DNA from: CALMAK01 sp964392265
GTDB taxonomy: Bacteria > Patescibacteriota > Saccharimonadia > Saccharimonadales > Saccharimonadaceae
DNA: 64,000 nucleotides
Reading direction: 5' to 3'
Assembly (NCBI GenBank): GCA_964392265.1
Contig: CAYMOS010000001.1
Span: 124,001-188,000 of the forward strand
Numbering within the stretch: position 1 is the stretch's first letter; every line of letters begins with the position of its first letter. Below the pieces are notes generated by a model. That model was not told the DNA's origin. It ran no database searches and worked only from the letters and a program-made list of their open reading frames with translations. The position numbers and the translations under genes are program-made. Positions 51,315-59,164 of the stretch are shown in pieces.

Positions 51315-52534
51315 TATGTTGTTTCCTTGACAACATTATGCCAAGCGGTCTTTGTCATCGAAAGGCTAGGAACGACCTCAAGGTCATGAGGACTGATTGG
51401 ATTTACGGTCTGGGCAACGTAGTATCCCAGGGTGGCAATCATAGCAGCGTTGTCGGTACATAGTTGCATAGGGGCATATTCGATAGGCAAGGGAAGGCGC
51501 TCGGACAGTTGGTGGCGCAATTCTTGATTGGCAGCAACGCCACCAGCGATAACAACTGAGGCAGGATGATAATCATTGAAAGCCTTTTCGGCTTTATCAA
51601 CCAGCGTTTCAATAGCAACACGTTGGAAACTGGCGGCAAAATCGTTTCTCTGAGCCTCTGAGACGCGTTCTGGCAGCTGGTGGGAGGGAAAGGTGAAGTC
51701 CACACCCACTTCACGTTGTACGGCCCTTAGAACGGCTGTCTTGAGGCCGGAAAAGCTAAAATCATACGGTCCTTGAATTCGTGCCTTCGGTAATTGGTAT
51801 TTGTGCGCATCACCGTCAAGCGCTGCTTGTGCAATTGACGGACCACCAGGGTAGGGGAGGCCGAGGACTTTGGCAACCTTGTCGAACGCTTCACCGACAG
51901 CGTCATCTTGGGTTTGACCCAAGAGTTCATAATCGCCATGATCACGAAAGAGGACGAGTTGGCTGTGGCCGCCACTGACGATCAAGGCTAGCATAGGAAA
52001 AGCGGGTTGCTTAGAAGGAAGTATGAGCCGTGGTTTTGGCGTCGCCTTTTCGCCATCGAAATCCTCAGAAACGGCTTCACTCCGGGTTTCCCTTGCGTAC
52101 GCAGCAGGGGAAACTCGGGTTGCAGATGTTTCTTCTGATTTGATGGCGAGCGGCTCTTCTGCTTGTTCTATGATAAAGTTCGCATACACATGCGCCTCCA
52201 CATGATGGATAGGGTAGAGAGGCTTATTGTGAAGAAACGCCAAGGTACGGGCGGCGAGGGTGCCAACCAGGAGCGAGCCGATGAGACCTGGGGCATAGGT
52301 GACGGCAATCGCGTCGATATCATCCCAAGTGCAACCGGCGTCTGACAACGCCTTATTAATCACGGGGTTGATCATTTCAATATGGCTGCGGGCGGCTACC
52401 TCTGGCACAACACCGCCATATTCGGCATGGATGTCGATCTGAGAATGGACGACATTACTAAGAAGCCGCTTGCCGTCTTCGACGACAGAGGCAGCGGTTT
52501 CATCGCAACTACTTTCGATTCCCAGGACTCTCAT
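51314..52534 (-). CDS. tsaD: tRNA t6A synthesis protein TsaD with a ~50-residue insertion
   Basis: 406 aa against a usual ~340. Metal-binding HHVEAHVYAN (His110/His111 region), IVSGGHSQLV and the C-terminal GGVAANQELR and CTDNAAMIA are intact, so it should transfer threonylcarbamoyl to A37 of tRNAs. Residues ~123-176 (EEPLAIKSEETSATR to ATPKPRL) are a polar insertion before the SGGHSQ strand. Its DNA (about 52007-52168) contains a hairpin (GTTTCCC 52086-52092 / GGGAAAC 52108-52114). Confidence 0.93.
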   Translation of the reverse strand: MRVLGIESSCDETAASVVEDGKRLLSNVVHSQIDIHAEYGGVVPEVAARSHIEMINPVINKALSDAGCTWDDIDAIAVTYAPGLIGSLLVGTLAARTLAFLHNKPLYPIHHVEAHVYANFIIEQAEEPLAIKSEETSATRVSPAAYARETRSEAVSEDFDGEKATPKPRLILPSKQPAFPMLALIVSGGHSQLVLFRDHGDYELLGQTQDDAVGEAFDKVAKVLGLPYPGGPSIAQAALDGDAHKYQLPKARIQGPYDFSFSGLKTAVLRAVQREVGVDFTFPSHQLPERVSEAQRNDFAASFQRVAIETLVDKAEKAFNDYHPASVVIAGGVAANQELRHQLSERLPLPIEYAPMQLCTDNAAMIATLGYYVAQTVNPISPHDLEVVPSLSMTKTAWHNVVKETT

Positions 52535-52577
52535 TACCTACCAGTGTACTATATTTGTCCGCCCTCTAAAATGACGA

Positions 52578-52634
52578 CGTCCCCTGGCGAGACTGCTGGA
52601 GCGGATGCTCGACAGCGGACTTCGTCAGGGGACG
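52578..52634 (-). terminator. Hairpin 3' of the 47-aa gene
   Basis: CGTCCCCTG (52578-52586) pairs with CAGGGGACG (52626-52634); an inner GAGC-GGAT-GCTC hairpin lies between. On the minus strand it is followed by TCGTCATTTTAG. It may end both the 47-aa gene and tsaD-side transcripts. Confidence 0.45.
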
Positions 52635-52657
52635 GGTGCCCCTCGGCCGCGGAGCGG

Positions 52658-52801
52658 CTACTTCTGGCGAGTGAGGGCCTTGAAGACCCCGATCCAGAAG
52701 GATCGAACCAGCAGCGAGCGAGTGGTGAGGGCCTTGGTGGCCGCGTACTGCACCATCTTGTCCAGGATGGACGGATTGGTCTCGGGTGTTGCGGTGGTCA
52801 T
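52658..52801 (-). CDS. 47-aa hypothetical small protein
   Basis: Starts MTTATPETNPSILDKMV and ends FKALTRQK; probably one amphipathic helix. AGGATC lies 6 nt before the ATG. Its promoter is near consensus and the leader has two hairpins, which argues for a real gene. Codons are much more GC-rich than neighbours. No family recognised. Confidence 0.5.
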   Translation of the reverse strand: MTTATPETNPSILDKMVQYAATKALTTRSLLVRSFWIGVFKALTRQK

Positions 52802-52875
52802 AGGGTGATCCTAACCGTGAGAGGGGCAAACCTTGCCCCGTGAATGGATGTTCTTTCAGGGCGAAAGGTAGTAAT

Positions 52876-52953
52876 ATCATAACAATTTATTGAATATTTG
52901 TCAATTACTTTGACAAAGAGATAATTGACAAAACATCAATAATTTGATATAAT
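52876..52953. promoter_or_regulatory. Back-to-back consensus sigma70-type promoters
   Basis: Minus: TTGACA (52899-52904), 17-bp spacer, TATGAT (52876-52881). Plus: TTGACA (52925-52930), 17-bp spacer, TATAAT (52948-52953). They drive the 47-aa and 59-aa genes. Most other promoters in the window show no -35 box. Confidence 0.8.
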
Positions 52954-52959
52954 TACAGT

Positions 52960-53074
52960 AGTGTTCACCGTGGACACATTCGGCCTTACCGCCGATAAGA
53001 AGAAAGGGGTATGAATGCCCCGGGTAAGTCCGCAGGAAAGTCTTGCGGCACCAGGGTGAAGGAGGCGGCCAGAG
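52960..53074 (+). promoter_or_regulatory. Structured 5' leader of the 59-aa gene
   Basis: About 115 nt with successive hairpins: GTGT..ACAC (about 52962-52978), CGGC-CTTACC-GCCG (about 52981-52994), GGGG-TATGAATG-CCCC (about 53007-53022), CCGCA..TGCGG (about 53030-53048). It ends at AAGGAGG (53059-53065). It could be a riboswitch or a protein-binding leader. No known class recognised. Confidence 0.45.
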
Positions 53075-53254
53075 ATGGCTACCAAATCATTCACCCGAAA
53101 ATTCACGCCTACCGTAATCGCCTACGAATGGCTCGTGCTCGTAGGTGACGAGTGCACAGAGTACTATGTCATCACCCGCACGCCTGACGAGGCGACGGTA
53201 CGGCAATTGCTGCGGATTCCCGCCGAGACTCCGATAGTCATCGGCCGACCGTAG
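53075..53254 (+). CDS. 59-aa hypothetical small protein
   Basis: MATKSFTRKFTPTVIAYEWL start; beta-rich pattern with EYYVITRTPDEATVRQLL. AAGGAGG 10 nt upstream, consensus promoter, own terminator. No family recognised. GC-rich codons differ from neighbours. Confidence 0.55.
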   Translation: MATKSFTRKFTPTVIAYEWLVLVGDECTEYYVITRTPDEATVRQLLRIPAETPIVIGRP

Positions 53255-53257
53255 CAC

Positions 53258-53285
53258 TAGCCCGCTCTTAGCAATAGGAGCGGGC
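53258..53285 (+). terminator. Terminator of the 59-aa gene
   Basis: AGCCCGCTC and GAGCGGGCT form a 9-bp stem across ~10 nt right after the stop; only a weak T-tract follows. Confidence 0.6.
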
Positions 53286-53332
53286 TCTGCCATTTCTGGA
53301 CCAGCCTCGCTTCGTAGTACAATAGAATTACT

Positions 53333-54622
53333 ATGGGTATAAAGCAGAAGTTGGTGAAAAGTGTGCGGGGAGCGTTTCCAGAGGGAGCGGTACATAAGAT
53401 AGAAGAAGGTTACCGCCGTGGCAGGGTGAAGGTAGTATCGGCCAGGTATGGTAATCCAGCACGTGATCTGCGCGTGATTGCAGTGACCGGGACGAATGGC
53501 AAGACGACGACGGTTAACTACATCAACGAAATTCTTAAAGAGGCAGGTCTCACCACCGCGATGTTCAGTACGGCAGTCATTGAGGTTGCCGGTGAACAAA
53601 AGTTGAATGATCTGAATATGTCGGTCGGTAGCGTGGCGCAGATGCAGCGATTCTTTCGTGATGCAAAGCGCGCCAAGGTTGATTATGTCGTGCTTGAAAT
53701 CACCAGTCACGCCTTGCACCAACATAAACTGGCGACGGTACCGATAGAGGTGGCGATTATGACCAATCTAACGCAGGATCATCTGGATTATCACAAGACA
53801 ATGGAGGGATATGCCGAGGCTAAGTCGAAACTGTTTGCAGGACGACCAAAATTCATCGTCTTAAACCGAGACGATGAATGGTTTGATTATTTCGATAAAT
53901 TCCCGGCGGGCAGCCAGAAGATTACTTATGGCACCCACGAAGAGTCTGAGGCCCGGATTGATCACGTCAAGCTGTACCGCAAGGGGAGTGAAGCTCGTGT
54001 CGTGATTGACCATCAGACAAAACTAGAACTTGCCACGGCGATGCCCGGAAGGTTTAACGTGTACAATATGACGGCAGCAGCGGCCACAGCGTATATCTTG
54101 GGGATTAAACGCAGCGACATTGTCGAAGGTGTAGCTAATCTTGAAGGTGTACCAGGGCGGTTTGAACGTGTCGTGGAAGGTAAGGATTATGATGTCATTG
54201 TTGATTATGCCCACACGCCTGATGCCCTTGAGAAGTTACTTGAGGCGGCCAAATCAACGACAAAGAACCGCGTCATTTTGGTCTTTGGTGCCTGTGGTGA
54301 CCGTGACAAGACCAAGCGGCCGATAATGGGTGAGATCGCTGCGCGACTGGCGGATAGAATCATCTTGACTGACGAAGAAAGTTACAATGAAGACCCTGAG
54401 GTTATTCGTCGTATGGTCTATGAGGGCATTGAAGAGGGAAGTGGTACCGGCAAGACTACCGAGATTCCTGACCGACGCGAGGCGATCGAGCGCGCCCTCT
54501 CTATTGCGACCAAGGGTGATACCATCCTGATTACCGGTATGGGTCACGAACAATTCCGCATCGTGAACGGTGAGCGTTTGCCGTGGAATGACGGTGATGT
54601 CGTCCGTGAATTACTAGGTTAG
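53333..54622 (+). CDS. murE: MurE-like Mur ligase
   Basis: 429 aa. P-loop GTNGKTT at residue 53, central domain (EITSHALHQHKL, TNLTQDHLDYHKTMEGYAEAK), C-terminal domain with VDYAHTPDALE, FGACGDRDKTKRP and GMGHEQF, all MurE-type. The usual N-terminal UDP-binding domain (about 90 residues) is missing or reduced. The DNPR motif of diaminopimelate-adding enzymes is not seen (ESYNEDPEV instead), suggesting a different third amino acid. TACAAT at 53318-53323 is 9 nt before the ATG. Confidence 0.85.
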   Translation: MGIKQKLVKSVRGAFPEGAVHKIEEGYRRGRVKVVSARYGNPARDLRVIAVTGTNGKTTTVNYINEILKEAGLTTAMFSTAVIEVAGEQKLNDLNMSVGSVAQMQRFFRDAKRAKVDYVVLEITSHALHQHKLATVPIEVAIMTNLTQDHLDYHKTMEGYAEAKSKLFAGRPKFIVLNRDDEWFDYFDKFPAGSQKITYGTHEESEARIDHVKLYRKGSEARVVIDHQTKLELATAMPGRFNVYNMTAAAATAYILGIKRSDIVEGVANLEGVPGRFERVVEGKDYDVIVDYAHTPDALEKLLEAAKSTTKNRVILVFGACGDRDKTKRPIMGEIAARLADRIILTDEESYNEDPEVIRRMVYEGIEEGSGTGKTTEIPDRREAIERALSIATKGDTILITGMGHEQFRIVNGERLPWNDGDVVRELLG

Positions 54623-55074
54623 AGATTTGCTGCGTCGTATGGCGTAAATGCCCAAGACACCACGGTGATTGTTTCACTGGTTTCATTTTCGGCATCCTGC
54701 ACCAGCTGGGTAAAGGCATCAAAAACGGTATATTGGTTGGATATTTCGGGCTGTGCACTTTGACGTTGCACTAGATCACCTTCGGATGCTGTAAGGTAAT
54801 AAATTACCAGATAGCAAAGAGAGGGCGCATATGATGGAACGAGTGGGAGGGTAAGGGAAGCACTTACTGCACACTCATTTTCTAAGACAGGGTCTAGCTT
54901 GGTGAGTTGCCTCCGTGCACCTCCTACCATTGTAGGACCCCCGATAATAAATCCTTCTTCTGGGGGATCTACCGAGACTTTCTGTATATGGTGGCTAAAC
55001 TTTAATGTTTCTGTATTTTGTAGCGTCAGACAGACGACGAAATCGGTGTTGATGGATGGTGATTGAGTTTCCAT
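54619..55074 (-). CDS. Hypothetical protein
   Basis: 151 aa, soluble, beta-rich, with two Cys. No signal peptide or motif recognised. Its stop overlaps the murE stop. It lies downstream of the 626-aa gene on the same strand. Confidence 0.5.
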   Translation of the reverse strand: METQSPSINTDFVVCLTLQNTETLKFSHHIQKVSVDPPEEGFIIGGPTMVGGARRQLTKLDPVLENECAVSASLTLPLVPSYAPSLCYLVIYYLTASEGDLVQRQSAQPEISNQYTVFDAFTQLVQDAENETSETITVVSWAFTPYDAANL

Positions 55075-55118
55075 TTTGGCTCCTGTAAGTGTTATGTATT
55101 AATGATAGTTTGGTCGAG

Positions 55119-56999
55119 TTATGTAAGGTCAAATGCAATGTTAGCTGGATCCACATTGTTGCGGATTGCCTCGGCATGCATATATTTCTTTAATAACTTA
55201 AGGCGAAGCTCGCGCGATGCGGTGGGCCACAGCGGGTCCTTACTGGCACTCCAACAGGAGCCGCCAAAGACGCTCTCGCGATGAGTCGTGAGGGATTCCT
55301 TGCCAGAATATCCTTTAGGTTCGCTACCCACAGCAAAACCAGGGGCTATCTCGATAGGGATGGCGCCGGTATGTGTGCCTTCAAAGGCTGGACGGTGTGC
55401 TTTGTATACTTCACTGGCAATTGCGAGCAGAGTATCCTTCGAATCGTCATAGGCATAAAACACCATTGGGTCGGTTCGGACAGTGTCAAACTCGTATCGT
55501 TGCTTATAACCTTCAATTCTATCCTTTTTCCCTCGTATAGTTGGATCAAACACTTTGGCTTTAAATCGAAGGCCAGCCTCTTCAGCTTTGGTAAAAATTT
55601 CTTTGTAAATAGTCAGCATCTCCATACCGTAGTGAGGACTGAGGTAAATACGAGCGGTCGATTGATCGGTTGTTTGATTCTCAATGCGATCTTTGATGAA
55701 TGCCTTTGAGTCATGCTGGCGCCACATTACCTGCTGACTCGAAGAGATGCGCCGACCTTCGTAAGGGTTGTTCTGAGCAATCTCTTTAGTGAAGGCTACG
55801 AGCGCTTTGTCATAGGCAACGGCGTTATCTGGTGTTCGTAGTTTCATGAAGTCGACTTCTGCATCAGAAGGTGGACGTTTTTTTCGTGAAGCAACATATC
55901 GATCAAAAGGCGTCGCATGGACTCTGCTCATAATTGAAGATTCAAGGTCATCGTTGTCTTTGTCGATGGCATCGAGAATGTTCGTGATGGCATTGCCCTG
56001 CAGGAGTCGTGCTTCGCTAAATGACGTTGGTAATTGTTCTTTGTCGACGGCCATCTCTTTACTGGTGATGACCTCTGATACCTTGTGTCCAGGATGGCGG
56101 GTGGTTGATTTGCCATCAGCTGACTTACTGATCTCAAACACGCGAGTGCCAACTTTTGGTTGTAAGGAGACGGGAGTGTGTTGGACGATTTTATGGTTCC
56201 CATTGATCATTGCAAAGAAGAGTCTATCGGGATTAGTGACGTCGTTGATGTCGTAAATCTTGCGTGCTTTATTGTCGGTGAACTCCACGACATAGGCACG
56301 TTTTCGTTGGTCGGGTGGTAGGTGTGATTGTTCGGTGTTAAGACGTGTCAGAACGTCGAGGCTAGCCGGGGTATCCTCAACAAATACGGCGATGCCCATT
56401 GGTTCGTGATGACTACCGTCAAACTTCCAGCGTTCGGAGTGACCCTCAGGTGTGTATTTATAAACAGAGCCTTTTTCAGTTTTGAAGCCAGTGGGAAGAT
56501 GGAACCGTTCTCGTGTTGAAACAGTTTCAGGAGTAGTAGCTTGCGGCGGAGTGGCTACCTCTGGGTTAGGCGGCACTGCGGCCGGAGTTTCGGTGGGCGT
56601 TTTGGGCTTTGTGCGAGGAAGGAACGTCGCCAAGGTGTCGCGCTCGGATTGGTGTGCCTGCAAAAAGGCGGCGAGCTCGGCACCAGACAGGGTCTTGGCT
56701 TTATTGATGACCTCTTGGAGACGCTGCAGCGCCGTCTCGTAATTATCAGAGAGCTGTTCAGTCGAGGCGGGGGAAGAGTTTGTTGTTGTTTCGGGCGCTG
56801 GGGTAACTTCGGTTTCTGGGGCTGCGGAAATTTCCGGAAGTGGTGCAAACCGGGCTGATAGCCGCATGGCATCCTCGGCGATATAGCGTTTGCGGCGTTC
56901 ACGAACCTGCTGCTGGCGCAATTTTGCGCCTTCAGTCGCCTCCCACTTTTCCTGTTCGGCGTCGTACCATCCGTTAAAACTCGTGTATTTTTCTGACAT
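55119..56999 (-). CDS. Large hypothetical protein with Pro/Thr/Ala-rich linker
   Basis: 626 aa. N-terminus charged and helical (1-55), then low-complexity Pro/Thr/Glu/Ala stretches (about 60-175), then a folded region with repeated beta segments and a conserved-looking C-terminus (GGSCWSASKDPLWPTASRELRLKLLKKY). No signal peptide; cytoplasmic by default. Function not recognised. Confidence 0.6.
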   Translation of the reverse strand: MSEKYTSFNGWYDAEQEKWEATEGAKLRQQQVRERRKRYIAEDAMRLSARFAPLPEISAAPETEVTPAPETTTNSSPASTEQLSDNYETALQRLQEVINKAKTLSGAELAAFLQAHQSERDTLATFLPRTKPKTPTETPAAVPPNPEVATPPQATTPETVSTRERFHLPTGFKTEKGSVYKYTPEGHSERWKFDGSHHEPMGIAVFVEDTPASLDVLTRLNTEQSHLPPDQRKRAYVVEFTDNKARKIYDINDVTNPDRLFFAMINGNHKIVQHTPVSLQPKVGTRVFEISKSADGKSTTRHPGHKVSEVITSKEMAVDKEQLPTSFSEARLLQGNAITNILDAIDKDNDDLESSIMSRVHATPFDRYVASRKKRPPSDAEVDFMKLRTPDNAVAYDKALVAFTKEIAQNNPYEGRRISSSQQVMWRQHDSKAFIKDRIENQTTDQSTARIYLSPHYGMEMLTIYKEIFTKAEEAGLRFKAKVFDPTIRGKKDRIEGYKQRYEFDTVRTDPMVFYAYDDSKDTLLAIASEVYKAHRPAFEGTHTGAIPIEIAPGFAVGSEPKGYSGKESLTTHRESVFGGSCWSASKDPLWPTASRELRLKLLKKYMHAEAIRNNVDPANIAFDLT

Positions 57000-57056
57000 A
57001 ATAAAGCCGATTAAATCGTGTCTTTATCATACAGAAGGGTGATAAAAAGATAAAGC

Positions 57057-57347
57057 TTATAGGTGACTACTGTTCTCGGCTAGTTCGCCGAGGAGGATAT
57101 CAACCTCGTCACTGATAATCTCGCGAAGATTGGTGACATTTTGCTGTAACCATGCCGAAACGGTGGCGTCGTCGGCGTTTTCAAGTGTCGATAATTCGAT
57201 GGCTTGTTCAGGTGTTATCTCGAGGGCGATCTCATCAATAACGCGTTCATTGAGGGTGCTGTCGAAATGTTCTGATAATGATGCATAGTCTTCATCACTA
57301 AGGACAACACCAATACTTTCAAGAACGGTTTTGGTTAGAATGGGCAT
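57057..57347 (-). CDS. Small acidic helical protein (DUF5663-like)
   Basis: 96 aa, acidic and helical. The layout resembles small CPR proteins of the DUF5663 type (SDEDYASLSEHFDSTLNERVIDEIALEITPEQ, WLQQNVTN); assignment from memory and uncertain. It is 1 nt downstream of the FHA gene, so co-transcribed. Confidence 0.5.
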   Translation of the reverse strand: MPILTKTVLESIGVVLSDEDYASLSEHFDSTLNERVIDEIALEITPEQAIELSTLENADDATVSAWLQQNVTNLREIISDEVDILLGELAENSSHL

Positions 57348-59063
57348 TTATTTTCTCTCCTTCGTTGGTAGTTGTGTGGTTACGGCTTTGTGGGCGGCGG
57401 CTTGCTGTGTTCGAGTGGCTTCTTCGGCGGCCTGACGGCGAGCAGCCGTGTTTTCGCGGGCAGCGGCCAGGGCGGCTTCTTCGGCTTGTGCCTTTTCGGC
57501 CAGGCGGGCCTGTTCGGCAGCGAACTGTTCGATGACGGTGGTATGGTAGGCGATGCTTTGTTCCAACTGTTCCATTTCGGCCGTTTGTTCTTCGAGGACG
57601 CGTTGGGCCTCACGCAGTTCAATGCCTGCAGCAAAACGACGTGCATCTTGTTCGCTGAGGCCTTCGCGCTCGGCGGTTAGTTCCTCGATTTTCTCGGTTG
57701 TCTTGGCTATTTCTTCGGATAGTTCGCTGCGACGTTTGGTGGCTTTTTCCAATGTTGCCGTGTATTCACTTGATCGTTGTGCGGCCGTTTGAATTGATTC
57801 TTTGGTTTGATCGTGGGTCTTGTGAGCCTGATTTTCGGCCCGTTCAGCTTGTTTTAATTCGCGTCCACGCAGTGCGGCCATGTTTGATGCATCACCCATG
57901 GCTTCGAGGATCACGTTTGGATGGTTTTTGATGACATTGCGTACGGCAAGTTGGCGTTCGACAAAATTAGCCCCTTGACCCTTTAATTCGTGGCGCAAGG
58001 CTTTGCGTGAGCGCGCCAGTTCGGCGCGACCTTTTAACTCTTTGAGAGAGTTATTTTTTCGCTCTTCATATCCCTTAGTGACGGTTTCGCGGCGATCTTT
58101 CATGCGACCAGAGATCGATTCGTATTTACCCTTCAGACGATCGCGTTTATTTTCGAGTTTTCGGAGCTTTTTTAGGCGTCGTTGGTGTACCCAGCTGCCT
58201 TTCTTGGTTTCATCCACTAACTTTTGATGGCGCACAACACGGCCTTCGATCAGGGATGTCCGCAAACCGTAGGCCATTTTAGCGGGGGTATCAAGGGTGT
58301 TTTTCCATGACGCCTGGGCTGATTCGATGGCGCGGATGCGTTGATTGCCAACGGTGCGTATCGCCTGAACGAAAAGATCGCGCTGTCGTAATAATTCGGC
58401 ATCATTGTGGCGAATTTCGGCGTCCGGTTCGTCGTCAATCGCCTTGCCTGGATCAGTATCGTCATCTGACGGTGCTTGTTCAAGGGGGTCGCCAGTGACG
58501 GTGACGGCGTCTTCGGGGGTGTGAAGGGTGGTTCCGTTGGTTGAATCAAGATCGATAAATGAGAGATTGCCTTCATCATCAACATCTAATTCGATCGATG
58601 ATCTGTATTCGTCGTCAGCAGCTGATTCATTGTCGCTAGGCTGCTCTCGTCCAATCTTTAACTGACCACCTTTACTCACGAACATATAGTGAAAGTTGGC
58701 TGGTTTGGCATCTGTATCGCCACGGCGCGTCTCGCTACCATCTTCCGGTGAACTGATGACAAGGTAGTCGCCACCTTGGCTTGCGTCGATAAAGTACCCT
58801 TCATATTGATAATAATTGCCCACGCGATTTAATTTTGAGGTGTCAACGACCTGGTACGTCGCACCTTTTTTCGTGCTTTCGTCCAACGTATCTTTACGGC
58901 CTAAATGGAAGGCGGCAACTTCCGGTGCGTCGGCAGTGGTGTGTTCGGCACTGAGTGTGACGGGTGTGTTGGCGGGAAGCTCGGTTGATTCCCAGTTGTC
59001 ACGCAGGACGTCTTGACGCTCGGCGGTGCTTTGTTCAGTGGTGGTAGGTTGTTTTTCTGGCAT
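57348..59063 (-). CDS. FHA-like domain protein with long coiled coil
   Basis: 571 aa. Residues ~125-190 look like a forkhead-associated phosphothreonine-binding domain (LKIGREQ, then LSFIDLDSTNGTTLHTP with the STNGT turn). From ~230 to the end it is nearly continuous charged coiled coil (Glu/Lys/Arg/Ala). No membrane segment. It may be a scaffold linked to Ser/Thr kinase signalling; no kinase is in the window. Confidence 0.65.
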   Translation of the reverse strand: MPEKQPTTTEQSTAERQDVLRDNWESTELPANTPVTLSAEHTTADAPEVAAFHLGRKDTLDESTKKGATYQVVDTSKLNRVGNYYQYEGYFIDASQGGDYLVISSPEDGSETRRGDTDAKPANFHYMFVSKGGQLKIGREQPSDNESAADDEYRSSIELDVDDEGNLSFIDLDSTNGTTLHTPEDAVTVTGDPLEQAPSDDDTDPGKAIDDEPDAEIRHNDAELLRQRDLFVQAIRTVGNQRIRAIESAQASWKNTLDTPAKMAYGLRTSLIEGRVVRHQKLVDETKKGSWVHQRRLKKLRKLENKRDRLKGKYESISGRMKDRRETVTKGYEERKNNSLKELKGRAELARSRKALRHELKGQGANFVERQLAVRNVIKNHPNVILEAMGDASNMAALRGRELKQAERAENQAHKTHDQTKESIQTAAQRSSEYTATLEKATKRRSELSEEIAKTTEKIEELTAEREGLSEQDARRFAAGIELREAQRVLEEQTAEMEQLEQSIAYHTTVIEQFAAEQARLAEKAQAEEAALAAARENTAARRQAAEEATRTQQAAAHKAVTTQLPTKERK

Positions 59064-59151
59064 GTTTGTTTTTGTTCAGTAACAGTTCTTATTATGCATA
59101 AAAATTACAAAAAGTCAATGCTTATTGCTGTCGAAAACAGAGGAAAAGTGA

Positions 59152-59157
59152 TATAAT
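59152..59157 (+). promoter_or_regulatory. -10 box for a leaderless murF mRNA
   Basis: TATAAT ending 7 nt before the ATG at 59165, with an A-rich upstream region and no Shine-Dalgarno in between. Confidence 0.6.
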
Positions 59158-59164
59158 CGAGTGA

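Noticed and set aside
52566..52880. 104-codon minus-strand frame
   Set aside because: It starts upstream of the promoter-derived leader and overlaps the better supported 47-aa frame, which has its own ribosome site.
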